Assembly (NCBI RefSeq): GCF_027942865.1
Contig: NW_027457365.1
Coordinates: 140,001 to 204,000 of the forward strand
Source of the DNA: Odontesthes bonariensis
Taxonomy: Eukaryota; Chordata; Actinopteri; Atheriniformes; Atherinopsidae
DNA: 64,000 nt
Reading direction: 5' to 3'
Shown here piece after piece: positions 45,403-57,282 of the stretch (positions within the stretch are counted from its first letter, which is position 1; each line of letters begins with the position of its first letter). The position numbers were made by a program, and so were the translations under genes. A model generated the notes under the pieces. It saw only the letters and a list, made by a program, of their open reading frames with translations. It was not told the DNA's origin and made no database searches.

Positions 45403-47290
45403 ACATGGTTATATTTAGTAGATGTTAATTGAAGAATAAGAGTTTAAAGATGTTTATGAAAGGTTTGTACAGATGAAAATGTTAATATTCCTCTGTGAGC
45501 TAATTTGTACAGTAAGTGTATGTATCACATCCATTAACACAGCAGGCGTAAGCAGCATGATAGCCACAGTAAAATGATACTGTCATTGGTACTATAGACA
45601 TATAGTATATATTGTACCTTTGGTACAGTCAGGTTACAGTGTAACCATCAATCAGTCTGATAGAAATTTGTGCTTATTAAGTTATTGGATGCATGTGATC
45701 AGTAGAGATATATGCCACTTACTTGAAACGGATGAGAATGTCACAACTGCAGTGTTAAAACTATATTTTGTATTTGTGATAATTAAAGAGACGCAATTTG
45801 GACGACACAGACATCACTCCGTGTCTTCATTTATCGTTCACTTTGTCTGTTTTCACAGACAACTCTATTTGCAACGAGGTTCCATATTCGGGACCCGTAA
45901 CATATATACACATACATACAGTACATATACATTCTGGTATATACATTTTGGTGTGTATATATATATATATATATATCATAATGTACATGTAAAAGTTGAC
46001 TTTGCTTTAAAAATCCTGCAACACCACATTCAACATTCAAATGCTTCAATTAGAAAATAAAACAGCATACATTTTGGTCAATTGTTTACCACCAGGTGGC
46101 AAAAGCACACGACTGTCTATAATAAACCTTGCTCTCCCGTGCACATTACAATGCTTCTGCTATTGAGGGCTTTGGACGCTATTTCCATCAATTGACTTTC
46201 TAGCAGCTGTGCTCGTGCTTACGTAACAGCATGACTAACAGAACATCTTTCAAATGGAGAACTGGAGATTGAAACATTGAGTTGCAGCAATACATTTCCG
46301 TTCCATATGTAGCCCATTTAGATCAAAACAACTCTCCTGAAACCATTCAATATTCAAATAGCTCAATTCGGATATAACAAGTGAACATGCATTTTTGAAA
46401 AAAAATATTTTAAACCATTAGCCTGCATGAACCTTGCTTGCTTGCCTTCATCTGCTAGCCAATTTTCGTCCTCTGTTGCTAGCCAATTTTCCTCCTCTGG
46501 TGACACGACGCTGTTTTCATAACTTTGCTTATTTGACTCTCTGGTAGTAGTGGCAATGCTAACATTATAGAGGAAATTGAACATAGCTAATTCATACCAA
46601 CAAACAAATGTGCAAATCCAAGTGTCATTGAGTATTTAGGTCCTAACACATCATGTTAAATACACACAATTAAACTAGCTTGTGTGCTAACCTGACTAGC
46701 ACACGCCAATGTCAATGCAACAGTGTCATTTACCTGTACTTTGCCGGCGTGGATTGTGGAATAAATCCGTAATTTTTGAGCACTTAGATGCCTCCTACTC
46801 CAACTTTTTCTTCTTTTTAATCCTGGCTTTTTCGGCACCTCCTTTTTCTTTTCGTTTGCCTTCCATGTTCCACTTGACTCCAGAACTGCAGGAGTAGGAC
46901 TTGCCAGAAACAGACCATGCTTGCCATCACTTGAGTAAACTAGGGCTGAATCTCAGACAAAAGTTTATTTTATTTGTGACCACAAATGTTCAATATCGCT
47001 TGAATATCAAAAAAGGGAATAATACTGACACATAAAAATCATCATCAGAGAGAGGGTGTGACAATTTTACTTTAAGCCACCGTCACTGCAGTAATGGCGT
47101 CTGGTACAGGGTATATATACTGACTGGTTGCATACGTGATCGTAGAAGTCAGAGGGAGCCATTTGACATGCTAGAATCAGTACTAAGTACTACGGGCTGC
47201 CAGTCGGCTTACAAGGGTCGTTGACATTATGTTTAGGCCGGCTGGCCCGGCGGGATAAGTCCCAGAAGTCCAGACGGCCAATCCGCCCCT
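45403..47290. other. No clear gene; microsatellites and short repeats
   Basis: A TA/TACA microsatellite lies near 45,902-45,977. At about 46,447-46,503 a 24-base unit (GCTAGCCAATTTT...CCTCTG) is repeated twice and on the minus strand reads ENWLATED/ENWLADEG. The remainder is AT-rich without recognisable domains. Confidence 0.45.
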
Positions 47291-47296
47291 GTTTGC

Positions 47297-47518
47297 CACT
47301 AACTCATGTCGAGTTAGTTGAAATCAAGTCTGTCCATGTTTTTCTTAGTTCCAGTCAGGTTTTGTTTTTTGCCAAGTTTTTTCAGAGCTTTGTTTTTTTT
47401 GTATTCCGGCTCAGCCGTGCCTTTTGTTAGTTCTTGGAAAATAAAATCAAGTTTTTTTTGTGGAATATGTGCATCCGTGTCCTACCTTCTCCCTGCCATG
47501 CACCACCCAAACGTGACA
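47297..47518 (+). repeat. Truncated copy of the hAT-resident solo LTR
   Basis: The reverse complement of 11,599-11,830 with small changes, ending CACCCAAACGTGACA and followed by TAAC, the complement of the GTTA duplication at 11,595. Its 5' part is missing. Confidence 0.7.
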
Positions 47519-48240
47519 TAACTAGGCTATGAACAAAAACAGAACATACATCATCAAGAAAATACAAGATAGATTAAACTGAACAAGGCTAGACACGAGT
47601 GAAGGGTCGATGAGGCGTCATGAAGCGTTTCCACACATTGCCAAACTGTACTGATACTGTGTTGCTCACTACTGACACCTCCTGGATCTTGAAAATCATT
47701 ACAGGCAACTCAATGACAGACTCAACTGACATGCTGATTTAATGACCTAGTATAGTCTATTCAATAATATAATTAAGGTTTTATATTGTACTATTTCATA
47801 TATTAATTGAAGTTTAAATATCTTTAAGGTCATAACATGTAAAAATCTAAATGAAAGTGTTGTGAATGTGAGGATGCTTATGTACTTGTCCTTGAGGCAG
47901 GGAGAGGATTTTTTTCTTTATAAATTTTTATTCAAGAAAATGAGTTGTTCCAAAGTTTTGGGATTCAGGCGATTTCACTTTTTAGATGCCAGTTCTCCAG
48001 CTTTTGTAAAAACCCGCTCAGATGAGGCTGGTGTACACAGAAACATTTTTGACAGGCGGAAGAGGCCTGGGCAGGTGTGCCTTTGGTTGTCCCAGTATCT
48101 CAAAGGATCCTGAGATCTTAGCATGTTGCCCTCTGCCAGGTATCTCTGAACCTCAATAATGGAATCAGCTGTGACGTTGATGGTCTGTATGCCAACTTCA
48201 TTGTTCAAGTGCTGCCACAAGTTATCTAAAAACACAAAAA
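47519..48240 (-). pseudogene. hAT transposase C-terminal exon, second copy
   Basis: On the minus strand the exon reads DNLWQHLNNEVG, VQRYLAEGNMLRSQDPLRYW and SSERVFTKAGELASKK, the hAT dimerisation domain ending with the conserved ERxFxxAG block and a stop. An acceptor precedes it near 48,227. The 3' flank (47,519-47,960) matches 11,150-11,598. The N-terminal exons are not found nearby, so this copy is truncated too. Confidence 0.75.
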
Positions 48241-49159
48241 CAAATTGAAATTTTAGTACATGATTTGCAAACAAATAATCAGATAAAGCTGAATAACATG
48301 CATTTATTGACTGTTATTATTAACAATGTTGAAGCTGCTAATTTACCACTAGTAAATGTCTTGTCAGTATTGTCAGCAAAATTAAACATAGAATTGTATC
48401 ATAAATTGTTCCCAGTAAAATGTTTTTTTTTAAATTCTGTATGATGTTTCTGGATGAACATTGCTGCTGCATTAATGTGTATGTTGTATTTTCCTGCTGT
48501 AGATGTTTGTGCTCAAGCTCAAGGCTGAAAATCTTCTTATTGGAATGTACCACAGTAAGACATTACAACAGCACAAAGCCAGAGTACTTGCGTCCTTCAC
48601 TGGTGAGGGTAGCTGCAGGGTTGTTGTGGCTACAACAGCATTGGGGATGGGCCTTAATTGTCCTAATGTGTCCCATGTTGTCATGTATGGAGGACCAGAG
48701 GATGTGGAAGCCATTGTGCAGCAGGTTGGTCGGGCTGGGAGAAACTCTCTTCCCTCTCATGCAATGTTGTATGCTATAAAAGGAACACCCAGGGTAGACA
48801 AGACATTGGCCCTCATTTATCAAACTTGCGTAAGACAAAAAACGTGCGTAGGCCGTGTGTACGTTCTTTTCTGCGCAAAGGTTGGCATTTATCAAATCCA
48901 TCGTGAACGCAGGAAAGATGAAATCGCCACGACAGGTCTGAGGCCGTGTACGCACTTTTCCATTTTGACTTGCGGTGACTGCAATAGCATACATAAACAG
49001 CAGCGTCACTAGTGCGTGCTCAGGAGTCGCAACAAATCCCTAGGTTAAAATTAAACTTATCACTTTAAAGAAGGCCCATGTTTTATTTGACTTCAACATA
49101 AATATAAACATAAACGCAAATTAAATAAATTAAACAAGTACAACTCCGTAATTGGAAGA

Positions 49160-49487
49160 GTGATGGCTCATTATTCACCCGCGCACCCTCACACCGAACA
49201 GGAGAGGCGCTTTAACACTGCGCATTCGCGCACGCGTGCCACTGTGGAGAGGTGTATAGGGCTCCTAAGCTGGATCTGTCTCTCGGCTGCGGGGGGAACC
49301 CTATACGCCCGAAAAGGTATGCAATATTATTATTGCATGCGGGGATCTCCATAACATTGCCCAAAAAAATGGAGTGCCATTTCCAGATGTACATCCAGAG
49401 GACCCCGCACCCAGAGATCCCTTCCACCAGCCTGCACAGCCAAGAGCGCTCAGGAGGAGAGAGGAACTTATTCAGCGATTCTGACTT
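49160..49487 (+). pseudogene. HARBI1-like nuclease fragment
   Basis: The frame reads EQERRFNTAHSRTRATVERC followed by IGLL, the third catalytic block (E) region of DDE_Tnp_4. A shifted frame then has HNIAQK-type and VHPEDPAPRDPFHQPAQ-type sequence. The earlier catalytic aspartates are missing, so it is a C-terminal remnant. Confidence 0.75.
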
Positions 49488-49540
49488 TTGGTAAGCATTC
49501 TGTTATTCAAGGAAAAAAGAAAGGAGAACAACGATTTCTT

Positions 49541-50142
49541 TCAGCATTTATTCTGTGACTTCAGTGTTTCATTTATGTCTTTCAATGTACTGTCGATAGA
49601 TTGCACGGTGTGTGTTAAAGCCATCATCCACTTCACGATCTCTGTTTGTCTTTCTAGGACCTCTGTGGTTAACACGGCTGGCCGGTGTGACGCTGCAGAC
49701 CGGGGGGGGCAGAGGCAGAGGCTTCGGATGTTGACGGGCCGCGTATTCGTCGCGCGGGTCAGGTTGCCCGGATGCCACTTCGGATTCATCTGTGAATGAA
49801 AAATATTAGTTTGATTAGGAACCTCATTTGTGTTGAATATTAAAGCAACTGTTTTATTTAAACGTCTTGGGTGTGCAGTCATTCTTACCATTCTCGAGCT
49901 CTGACATGGGCGCATCAGTGTCAAGTTTCCCTGGCACGCCCGATGAGGACGTAGCTCCGATCACGCCAGCCACCCTCTCCTCCAAGGCACTCAAATCCAA
50001 ACCTGGATTTCCACCCCCACCCCCCCACCCCCCCACCCCCCCCGTTTGTGACATGCTGCGTCGGACAGCTGTGACCTTCTTTTTTGGCCAATTTCATATC
50101 GGACCACTTCTTCCTGATCTTACTGGAGAAAAAGTAAAACAT
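49541..50142 (-). pseudogene. Myb/SANT-like (NAIF1-type) Harbinger protein fragments
   Basis: On the minus strand KIRKKWSDMKLAKKEGHS is the second half of a Myb/SANT-like DNA-binding domain. A glycine-rich linker follows, encoded by a C-rich tract at about 50,010-50,044. A later piece, RQTEIVKWMMALTHTVQSID, is a C-terminal helix. Frames differ between pieces. In Harbinger this protein brings the nuclease to DNA. Confidence 0.65.
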
Positions 50143-53084
50143 TGCTCAATTTTAGATTTAATTTAATCTGGAGTTTATCACATTTTATTGACCATCACAG
50201 TAGGGGAAAATACATACCTCGTCCGGTCTGCGATTTACATCGCCAACGCTGTTGACAGCCGTCCCAGCTGTCAACAGCGTTGACAGCGTTTCTTTGCCGC
50301 CTTTTGTCTATCCATGTTGCAAACTCTAGAGGTGCGGCCTCTCAGCCCCCTTTTGTAGAAGGCGTGGTTAGGATCATTACGATGGATTTCAGCCACCGGA
50401 TTTATCAACAGCCGCTCGGTCTTACGATGGGATTGGTGTGGTACGCATGTTCTGTAAATCTCACTTGAGCCTCTGCGTACGACGAGTTCTCCGCTCATAT
50501 CTACGATGCTTTCTACGATGGCTTGATAAATAAGGGCCAGTAAGTGCAGTGATTCAGGCTGGGACACAGGGCTGTTTTAAGAAAGCCCTGTTTGGACACT
50601 TTGACACACACACAACCAGTTTGGAGCCAGGTCATTTGTGTTGCACCTACTGCCAGTCCATTTGTGAGTGTTCATCTGGTGTTTGTGTTGAGCCTGCTCC
50701 AAAATGTGACTCTGTACAACCTCATGTGGTCACTACCCCACCAAGATCAAGAGACGTGACAGAGGAGGACAGAGATATTATCAGGGACTGCTTACAGAAA
50801 TACAGGCGTACTCTTGTACCAGACATGCCACTGGTCACAAATAAGACTGTCTGCACAGGGTTTGGGATGGAGCTTATCGATGCAGCAGTGGCCCACAGTC
50901 CTTACATCTTTGATCTCAGTTACATAACAAACAACCTACCGGTATTTAGGGTACGACATGCTCAAGAAATTCTACTGGTTATGAGTGAGGTGTTTTGTGA
51001 CTTCGAGTACTCTGAGCCAACTCTTCCTGATGACAGTTTCTTGGAACCAGATATTGATTTTGCTGGCTATTTTGATGAACCTGATGACGAGTTTGAAATT
51101 GAACACAGCAGTAGCTCAGACTCAAACTAGCATCCGCTCTACGCTGTGAGAAGGGTAGTAGATCATTTTTGTCACAATGGCTTAAATAATGATGTACACA
51201 GGTAATTAACAAATGTAAATAAAATTTAATTGTGAAAAAAAAACTCTGGGTATTGTTTTCACTGTGCAGTGATGGACATTTTAAAACTTGAAGGCAAACA
51301 TGTTGAATTGAAAAAATTACAAATGAAAATGAATAACAGATTTACTGTACAGTATTGAACAGTAACACAATATTATGGACAGAAATATGATGAAGTTAAA
51401 AATGTACAAATGGCAAGTTACTGGTAATACAAAAAATATTTACAGTAAACAACAGTATTACATGAAAGACATTCTTACATTGGGTTGTTCTGCCACTCCT
51501 TTAATTTGGACTTCAACCATCCCCTCAAGTCAGATTGTCTGAGTATGTGCAGTAGGTCTCGCCTAAACTTGGGAAAAACAGAAAACTCCCTGCCAGGGTG
51601 CTCCTTGAAGAGCTCTGCGTCTTTAAAGACTTCCACCAGAATGAGGATATCTTCTGTCTGGCGAGCAGCATGGTGGGCGCCCGTTGACCTGGAGACCTCC
51701 AGCTCTGAATCTGTGGTGTCCATTAAACTCTTTCCAGATTCCAAGGGACCTGCTCACCCTGAATGCGGTTTGTTCAGTAAGGTTTGGGCCACTGCGTGTC
51801 AGAAAGGATTTGACAAAATTGTTCAAATGTTCCAGGTGCAGGTCCAAGGAAATATTTCTTCCTCTTCCCCCCTTGCCATTCCAAAAACGGTTCCAGGTCA
51901 GACTGTGTGCCAACCTGGGTGACCATGTGAAATTGACCTGTACAGTGAGGAGGAGCGTGCTGAAGGCGTACTGCGTGTGCCCATGCGCCTTGTACAGCTA
52001 CACTGTACAGTCTCAGCAGCCTCTCCCCATCACCCTCCTTCACTGCATCCTGCAGGTTAGCTAGGAGGAAACCGAATGCCAGCCTTGCTTCTGTGTGTTC
52101 TTTCTTGTGGTCCACCAACAAGACACTTTGTCTGCCAGTATCTTGGGGCACTTCAGCAGGGGTTGAGAAGCCATGGTGGGTTTTTTTCGTGGTTCTCCCT
52201 ACATTTCTTATATTTAAATGTACGCCCACAACCTGCTGCACGGCAGAGGACCTTGTCGTGCAGTTCGGGGGGGTCAGTGACAGTGTTTGTGACTCCACTG
52301 ACAATGTCTGACATGTCTTGAAAATTGACAAATTTATCAACGACGTTAGAGACTGCTTCTGTCAGCCAGTGCCTTTTCTGCTCTTGTGAACCAGTAGCGA
52401 TGTCGTGGGGGATGAAGCCATCTGGGACATCTGTTAACACATTGAGAAGGCATGTAACATGAGATGCATGCACCATATTGTTAGTTGAAATCAATTACTA
52501 GATTGAGCCTTTTAACCTCTCCCATAGTTGTTGTGCTTGTGGTCATGTCTGTTTTTTTTTTAGCAAGACAGCTAAAAGCTACTACAGATTTACTTTTCTT
52601 GTTGTTTTCACCAGACATGTGGCCTTGTCCATCCATCTACTTAGCGCATGAGTAATACTACTGCACCTTCTGCACAGATTGGTGAAAGTCTCTTAAGGCA
52701 CCATGTATTATTAGTTTTAGACACATTTAACAGGGGCTATAATATTGTTTCACAGTGAGTAAGGAGTGATGTGTTAAATGTTGTACCTGACACTTTCTGT
52801 AGCCCAAAATGCTCCATAGCAGCAGTCAAGAAGAGAGCCGTGGTGTCCTTTTTCACAAACTCTTTGTAGGCATTGAAAGCAGCATGTGGGCCACGTTTCG
52901 CATTGCTGCATCTGTAAGGAGATGACTTGTTATCAATGATGGCAATGGCTTGTAACATATGCACATATAAGACAAGTTACAATATATAGTATAAGTGTTC
53001 ATGAAATATGATACATACGATACAAGGTATACATATGTTATGTTAGTGTTATACAAGTATCAAATCATAACAGTTAGTAGATAT

Positions 53085-53320
53085 CTCAACACACACACAC
53101 CTCCTACTTTCATCCTCAGAACGTGGTACATCTCCAAAACGCTAGTAAAGTCGCGTATACACACACACACGCACATACACATACGCACACACACCCACAT
53201 GATACTGAGCTATGTAACATAGAAAAACAGACATGCAGACAGAAGGCTGGACCATATGCCACTTAAAGGGACTGAGGCACACACAAATATACACATGTAC
53301 ACACATGCACGCATGCAGAC
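53085..53320. repeat. AC-rich simple sequence
   Basis: Several short AC runs (ACACACACACACAC near 53,160) and CACACA-rich words in an intron of the DUF6589-like gene. Confidence 0.8.
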
Positions 53321-53384
53321 ATCACACCTACAGAACGAACAGACAGACACAATGATGAGAGATGGAGTACCAAGCCTTAAAGGA

Positions 53385-53565
53385 TGCGTCGCTTACTTAA
53401 AAAAATCCGGGTTACTGTAATTTTGATTTTTTTTTGTCGTAAAGTGGGTGTTACTGACGTCCTCCTCGTGCTACTGCCACAGACAGCCCACAGACCTGCT
53501 GCCTATTTATTCATTCGGCTAAAATTCAAAATTAGTAACCCGGATTTTTTTAAGTAAGCGACGCA
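53385..53565. mobile_element. MITE, 181 bp, with about 40-bp inverted ends
   Basis: TGCGTCGCTTACTTAAAAAA at the left is the complement of the right end, and the match continues through ATCCGGGTTACT. The centre is about 100 bases without a frame. It sits in an intron of the DUF6589-like gene. Confidence 0.85.
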
Positions 53566-54144
53566 CCTCCACGTTATCAGTGCTAGTGTAGAGTAATTAA
53601 TAAATTATAAACAGCATAGTTTGTGCCTGTATAAGGTTACCCATAGGAAACCGTTTCATGGCCGAATATCTCAAGAGAGCAGCCAGACGCCTCGCGAATA
53701 TCTTCGGAACAGCTCCAAATGACCAACAACAAGCAGGGGTGAGTAGAACATCATGTTATAATGTGAAATCAAGGGCCCAATGTCAAAAAACCGATCTTAT
53801 CCTTTAATAAATTCATGGTGGCTGGACAACACCCTCCTTCATAGGACAGAGCAGAATGACTTGTGATGAAGCACCGAGCCTTAATTCATGATGGACGGGA
53901 TTCATCAGGGAGAGAAACCTGAAAAAAATATTCATAAGACATAAACAAAGAACACTTGCAAATGCACAAAGTACTAGCTTGGTTTCACACGATAGACATG
54001 CATACCTCAGCTTATTCATATTGGCCTGGAGTGTCCCATGATCCCCTGCAGAGCCATCTTTGTAAAAGATCCGATGGTAAATCTATAATGAAAGTTTATT
54101 GGTAATCCCAAATGGACAACCACAGTAGCAGAGGGCAGTGTAGG

Positions 54145-54168
54145 TGGGGGTGGGGATGGGGTGGGGGG
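54145..54168 (+). other. Potential G-quadruplex
   Basis: Four G runs of four to six bases separated by single bases, GGGGGTGGGGATGGGG followed by TGGGGGG. It lies in an intron of the DUF6589-like gene. Confidence 0.6.
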
Positions 54169-57100
54169 TTAGAATTAGGGGGAGAGCCTACCAACAACGG
54201 GGGAAGGGCCTGTACCATGAGAATGAATTGACCAGAGAGATGGCTGAATTGCTGCTTAACTGCTAAACTGGTGGTCCACTGGGGCCAGGAGCCATAACTC
54301 TGAGCATTCTTAAACCATTAAGCAGGTATAGAGGCTGAAAGAATTGACTAAATTCTGCAGAATGTGTATTGTTCCATCCAGCCCTGCTATGTTGTGGTGG
54401 ACTCAGTCCCCCTTTTACAGAATACAACGTTGGCTGGCTCTCCACTTGGCTAATTACATGACTGATCATCGGATGCAAACAATGTAGAGTGGTTTTAACA
54501 TAAGGGAGACCAAGGAGTGAAACGTTGCACAAAAATCCATTATTAAAATGTTATATTTTAAAAAGATTAGTCATGTTATTAGCCAAATAGGAATGTGCAC
54601 ATCATGCTCCTCGGGTGTAATTGAATTAATTTGCTTTATTCTGTCCTGATAAACCAACTTACCAACTTATAAAGGTTTTTAATTGCGTGCCAGTCCTCAA
54701 ATTTGAAGACAAGGCCTTCCAACCGGTGGTCTGCAATTTCTCCTTCGGCGAATGCCCACTGAAGGTTCCGGCAATTCCCTTCGGTGAGTCGGTCGCCCCC
54801 AACCAAAATGGTCTGTGGTCCATCTGGGCCCATTGGAACATACCTACATAACATAACGATGTGTCAGTGCAATATAAAGACAAGTCGGCCTGAATGTCAA
54901 AAACTTTAACATGAGAGTGTTGTTTGGAGTGTGTGTTCTACCTATGGCTGAATGTATGCAAGTGTGTGCTACACTGTATTCAAAGTTGAGTGTAGCATTT
55001 CAGAAGACTACAGTGCATGTCTGCAGTACACTAGTGCAGTACACTAATAACCCTCACAAGTTCATGTGATTGACCCCTCCCCCAAACCAACATACTCTTT
55101 CTGTATGTGCTGTAGAACCTCTACCAGCTCTGTAGACTTGTTCTCGTCTTTGAACAGAAGTCCTAGGAGGTACTATATGAGGAAGGAATACATAGATCAA
55201 CATTACTTAAACATTTGGGCAGATGCCATTCCATACCACACAATCCGTCTCGTTCTAAGCATTCACAAAAAATGAAAAGAAAGTATGTAATGCGTTTGAA
55301 TTAATACTTACGTGAGTTGAAGGCTCTGACATTTCGGCACTGTACTTGTGTGGGATGTGGTGAACCACTACAGACGATAGAGGCTTGAAGGCGTCTAAGT
55401 ATGTTGTAAGGATTCTGCTTGAGACTTCTGTTGCCTCAAAAATGGCTGTTAAGCTCCACACTTCTTCTGTTATTAATGTTGTTACATTACATCCTGATAG
55501 CAGTTGAATGGATGCACAAATATCACAATGTTAATAACAGGTCTGTCTTCCCTGACACTACATGCTGGTTCATGCCGTGCATAGCTACATCCAGGTCTCT
55601 CACAGCAACATTTGGCATGTCTGTCTCTGGTGTGCTGGATCCAGTAGCCCCTTCAGAACCTTCACTCCCTGAAGCTGAAGCACCGGTGGCTCTGCTGGCC
55701 TCTTCCACTTCCTCTTTGAGGTAGATTTTGACGGCTACTTTCAGTGTTTGAAAGTCCTCCCCACATGTTTTTGCCAGTTCTTTTTGCTTCTTGATAGCAC
55801 TGGAGTATGATGTAGTAATGCCCAATTTGCCAAGCCTTTTAAAGGCAGCCTTCTTGACCCCAGCATACTGCAGGACATTGTTAACATAGTAAGCAAAGGC
55901 TGACAAGCGGTTATCTCTGCCTTTCAAAGCTATAGATGCTGCAGCACAAGCAGCATTTGCAGACTGTTTGGTGATGCTTAAAAAATGGAAAACAGAAACG
56001 TTGACACACGCTGGAAGTCTTCTTGCTATTTTTCAAAGGAAAATGCCTTCAAATCTTCAGCTGATGTTTTCGACAGCATGTGAAGGGATTGCAGATCTTC
56101 TTGCACTCATCCTCTATGACCTGGCGGATGTTTTCAGCGAGAGATTCAAACAATTCTTTGTGTCTTGTCATTTGTTTGGCAGCCCAGTTCCAGTTTTTCT
56201 CAGCAATTGCTTGAATAATGCCAGCTGTGTCGTCTGGGCACACAGTTGTCTCATCCCTAGGCTTAGAAGGATAATAGACAACTACCTGCAACACAAAACG
56301 AAATCACTTGCAGTCAGTATCAGATGCTAAAAGGATGGTAGGTAGGCTACTGTTAACTTAATTTGTTACCTTCTGTTTTAGGCTAGATATGATGCTGGCA
56401 GCTACTTTTAATGGTTTACTTTGACCATTACCCATGCAAAAAGTAAGCTCAGACTCATGGAACTAACGTTTAAAGATTGCATAGGTCGAATGACAGCTAT
56501 TGATACTGTACTCGTGCTGCACTTGTTTACACAATTAATTTTTGCATCTATGTTTTTGACTTACCTGGGTAACACTTTGCCGTGCTCTGCCAGTGCTAGG
56601 CCTCTGTACTTTAGGAGCCGGTGGAGCAGTCGGTGTGGGGGCTTGGGAACGAAGCTTCGAGGGAGTTGGCACCCTGTCTCGTTTCTGCGTGACAGTGGCC
56701 GATGCCACCCCACTCGATGTCTCAATCCCCGACAACGTTGCACTCGCAGGTGTAGAGCAACTCGGCTCCGCTTCGGCTTTTTGCCATGCCCTTAACGTGG
56801 CTAACGATTCTTCCAGCCTACATATAGAGCGGTGGCATTTCATACACACACAGCATGACCGTTGCTGGACGTCTGTCAAAGTCAAACCAAGTTCAGAAAG
56901 ACGTTTGCTTACGGATTTCTCGTTGGTATTTTTGTCAAAAAGCTTCTTGCTTTTAGTGAGGACTCCCTTTATTCGCAGATTTTCACTGCACAGTCGACAT
57001 CTTTCATTTACCGCCATTGCCGGACGCTTTGCTCGCTGCTGTTGTGTTTTGTTTATTTTCCACCACAGACCGAGAGACTGGTCGCGCTCCAACGCGTAAC

Positions 57101-57179
57101 GTCCGCTTTTGATATGAATGGTTGAAGTAGTACGGGACACAAACATTGAATTCTCCAATCAGGTTCGAGAGGTTTTTGA

Positions 57180-57273
57180 ATACAACCCCCGCCTACTCAC
57201 AGCAGAGAACAGCTAGGCAACCGTCAAAATTCCAGATGGATGAGAAACATCCATCTGCGTGAGAACCAGGTTA
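57180..57273. mobile_element. Right terminus of the RecQ/DUF6589 unit
   Basis: On the minus strand the end reads TAACCTGGTTCTCACGCAG, then a hairpin made of AGATGGATG and CATCCATCT. This resembles the ends of the two 9-bp-duplication elements (TAGCCTGG plus subterminal hairpin). The next nine bases, GAGATCTGC, would be the target duplication, but I did not find the other copy. Confidence 0.5.
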
Positions 57274-57282
57274 GAGATCTGC

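Larger units (their letters stand above)
48808..50538. mobile_element. PIF/Harbinger transposon, decayed
   Basis: Inverted ends GGCCCTCATTTATCAA and the complement of TTGATAAATAAGGGCC. Inside are a HARBI1-type nuclease fragment on the plus strand and a Myb/SANT-like gene fragment on the minus strand, the two standard Harbinger genes. No 3-bp duplication is visible; the flanks join in frame in the RecQ gene. Confidence 0.85.
48503..51130 (+). pseudogene. RecQ-like helicase, C-terminal half, split by a Harbinger element
   Basis: After an acceptor (CTGTAG) at 48,502 the frame has KARVLASFTGEGSCRVVVAT, TALGMGLNCPNVSHVV (motif V) and QQVGRAGRNSLP (motif VI), the C-terminal helicase lobe of RecQ proteins. 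A Harbinger element interrupts it at 48,808. Joining 48,807 to 50,539 continues the frame into CFKKALFGHFDTH and GHLCCTYCQSICEC, the RecQ zinc-binding Cys cluster, then an acidic tail ending SSSSDSN at 51,130. The ATPase lobe is missing from this locus. Such proteins unwind DNA; here the gene probably served a transposon, because it faces a DUF6589-like gene only 345 bases away and a related first exon sits in a small element at 36,397. Confidence 0.75.
51475..57017 (-). pseudogene. DUF6589-like multi-exon gene, frameshifted
   Basis: Exon 1 (57,017-56,565) has a Cys-rich N-terminal module: CRLCSENLRIKG, then SCCVCMKCHRSI. Later exons at about 56,286-56,050, 55,965-55,563, 55,453-55,310, 55,160-55,065, 54,845-54,660, 54,085-54,001, 52,925-52,790, 52,480-52,160 and 52,150-51,475 give further blocks. 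GGDRLTEGN with RLEGLVFKFEDWHAIKN fits the acidic blocks of the DUF6589 family as I remember it; RLAFGFLLANLQDA and FWNGKGGRGRNISLDLHLEH form its C-terminal half. Frameshifts near 56,070, 52,160, 51,930 and 51,745 show decay. DUF6589 has no proven function known to me; the position beside a RecQ gene and a transposon end suggests a transposase. Confidence 0.65.

Noticed and set aside
53085..53222. 75-codon frame rich in H, T and I
   Set aside because: Translation of an AC microsatellite.
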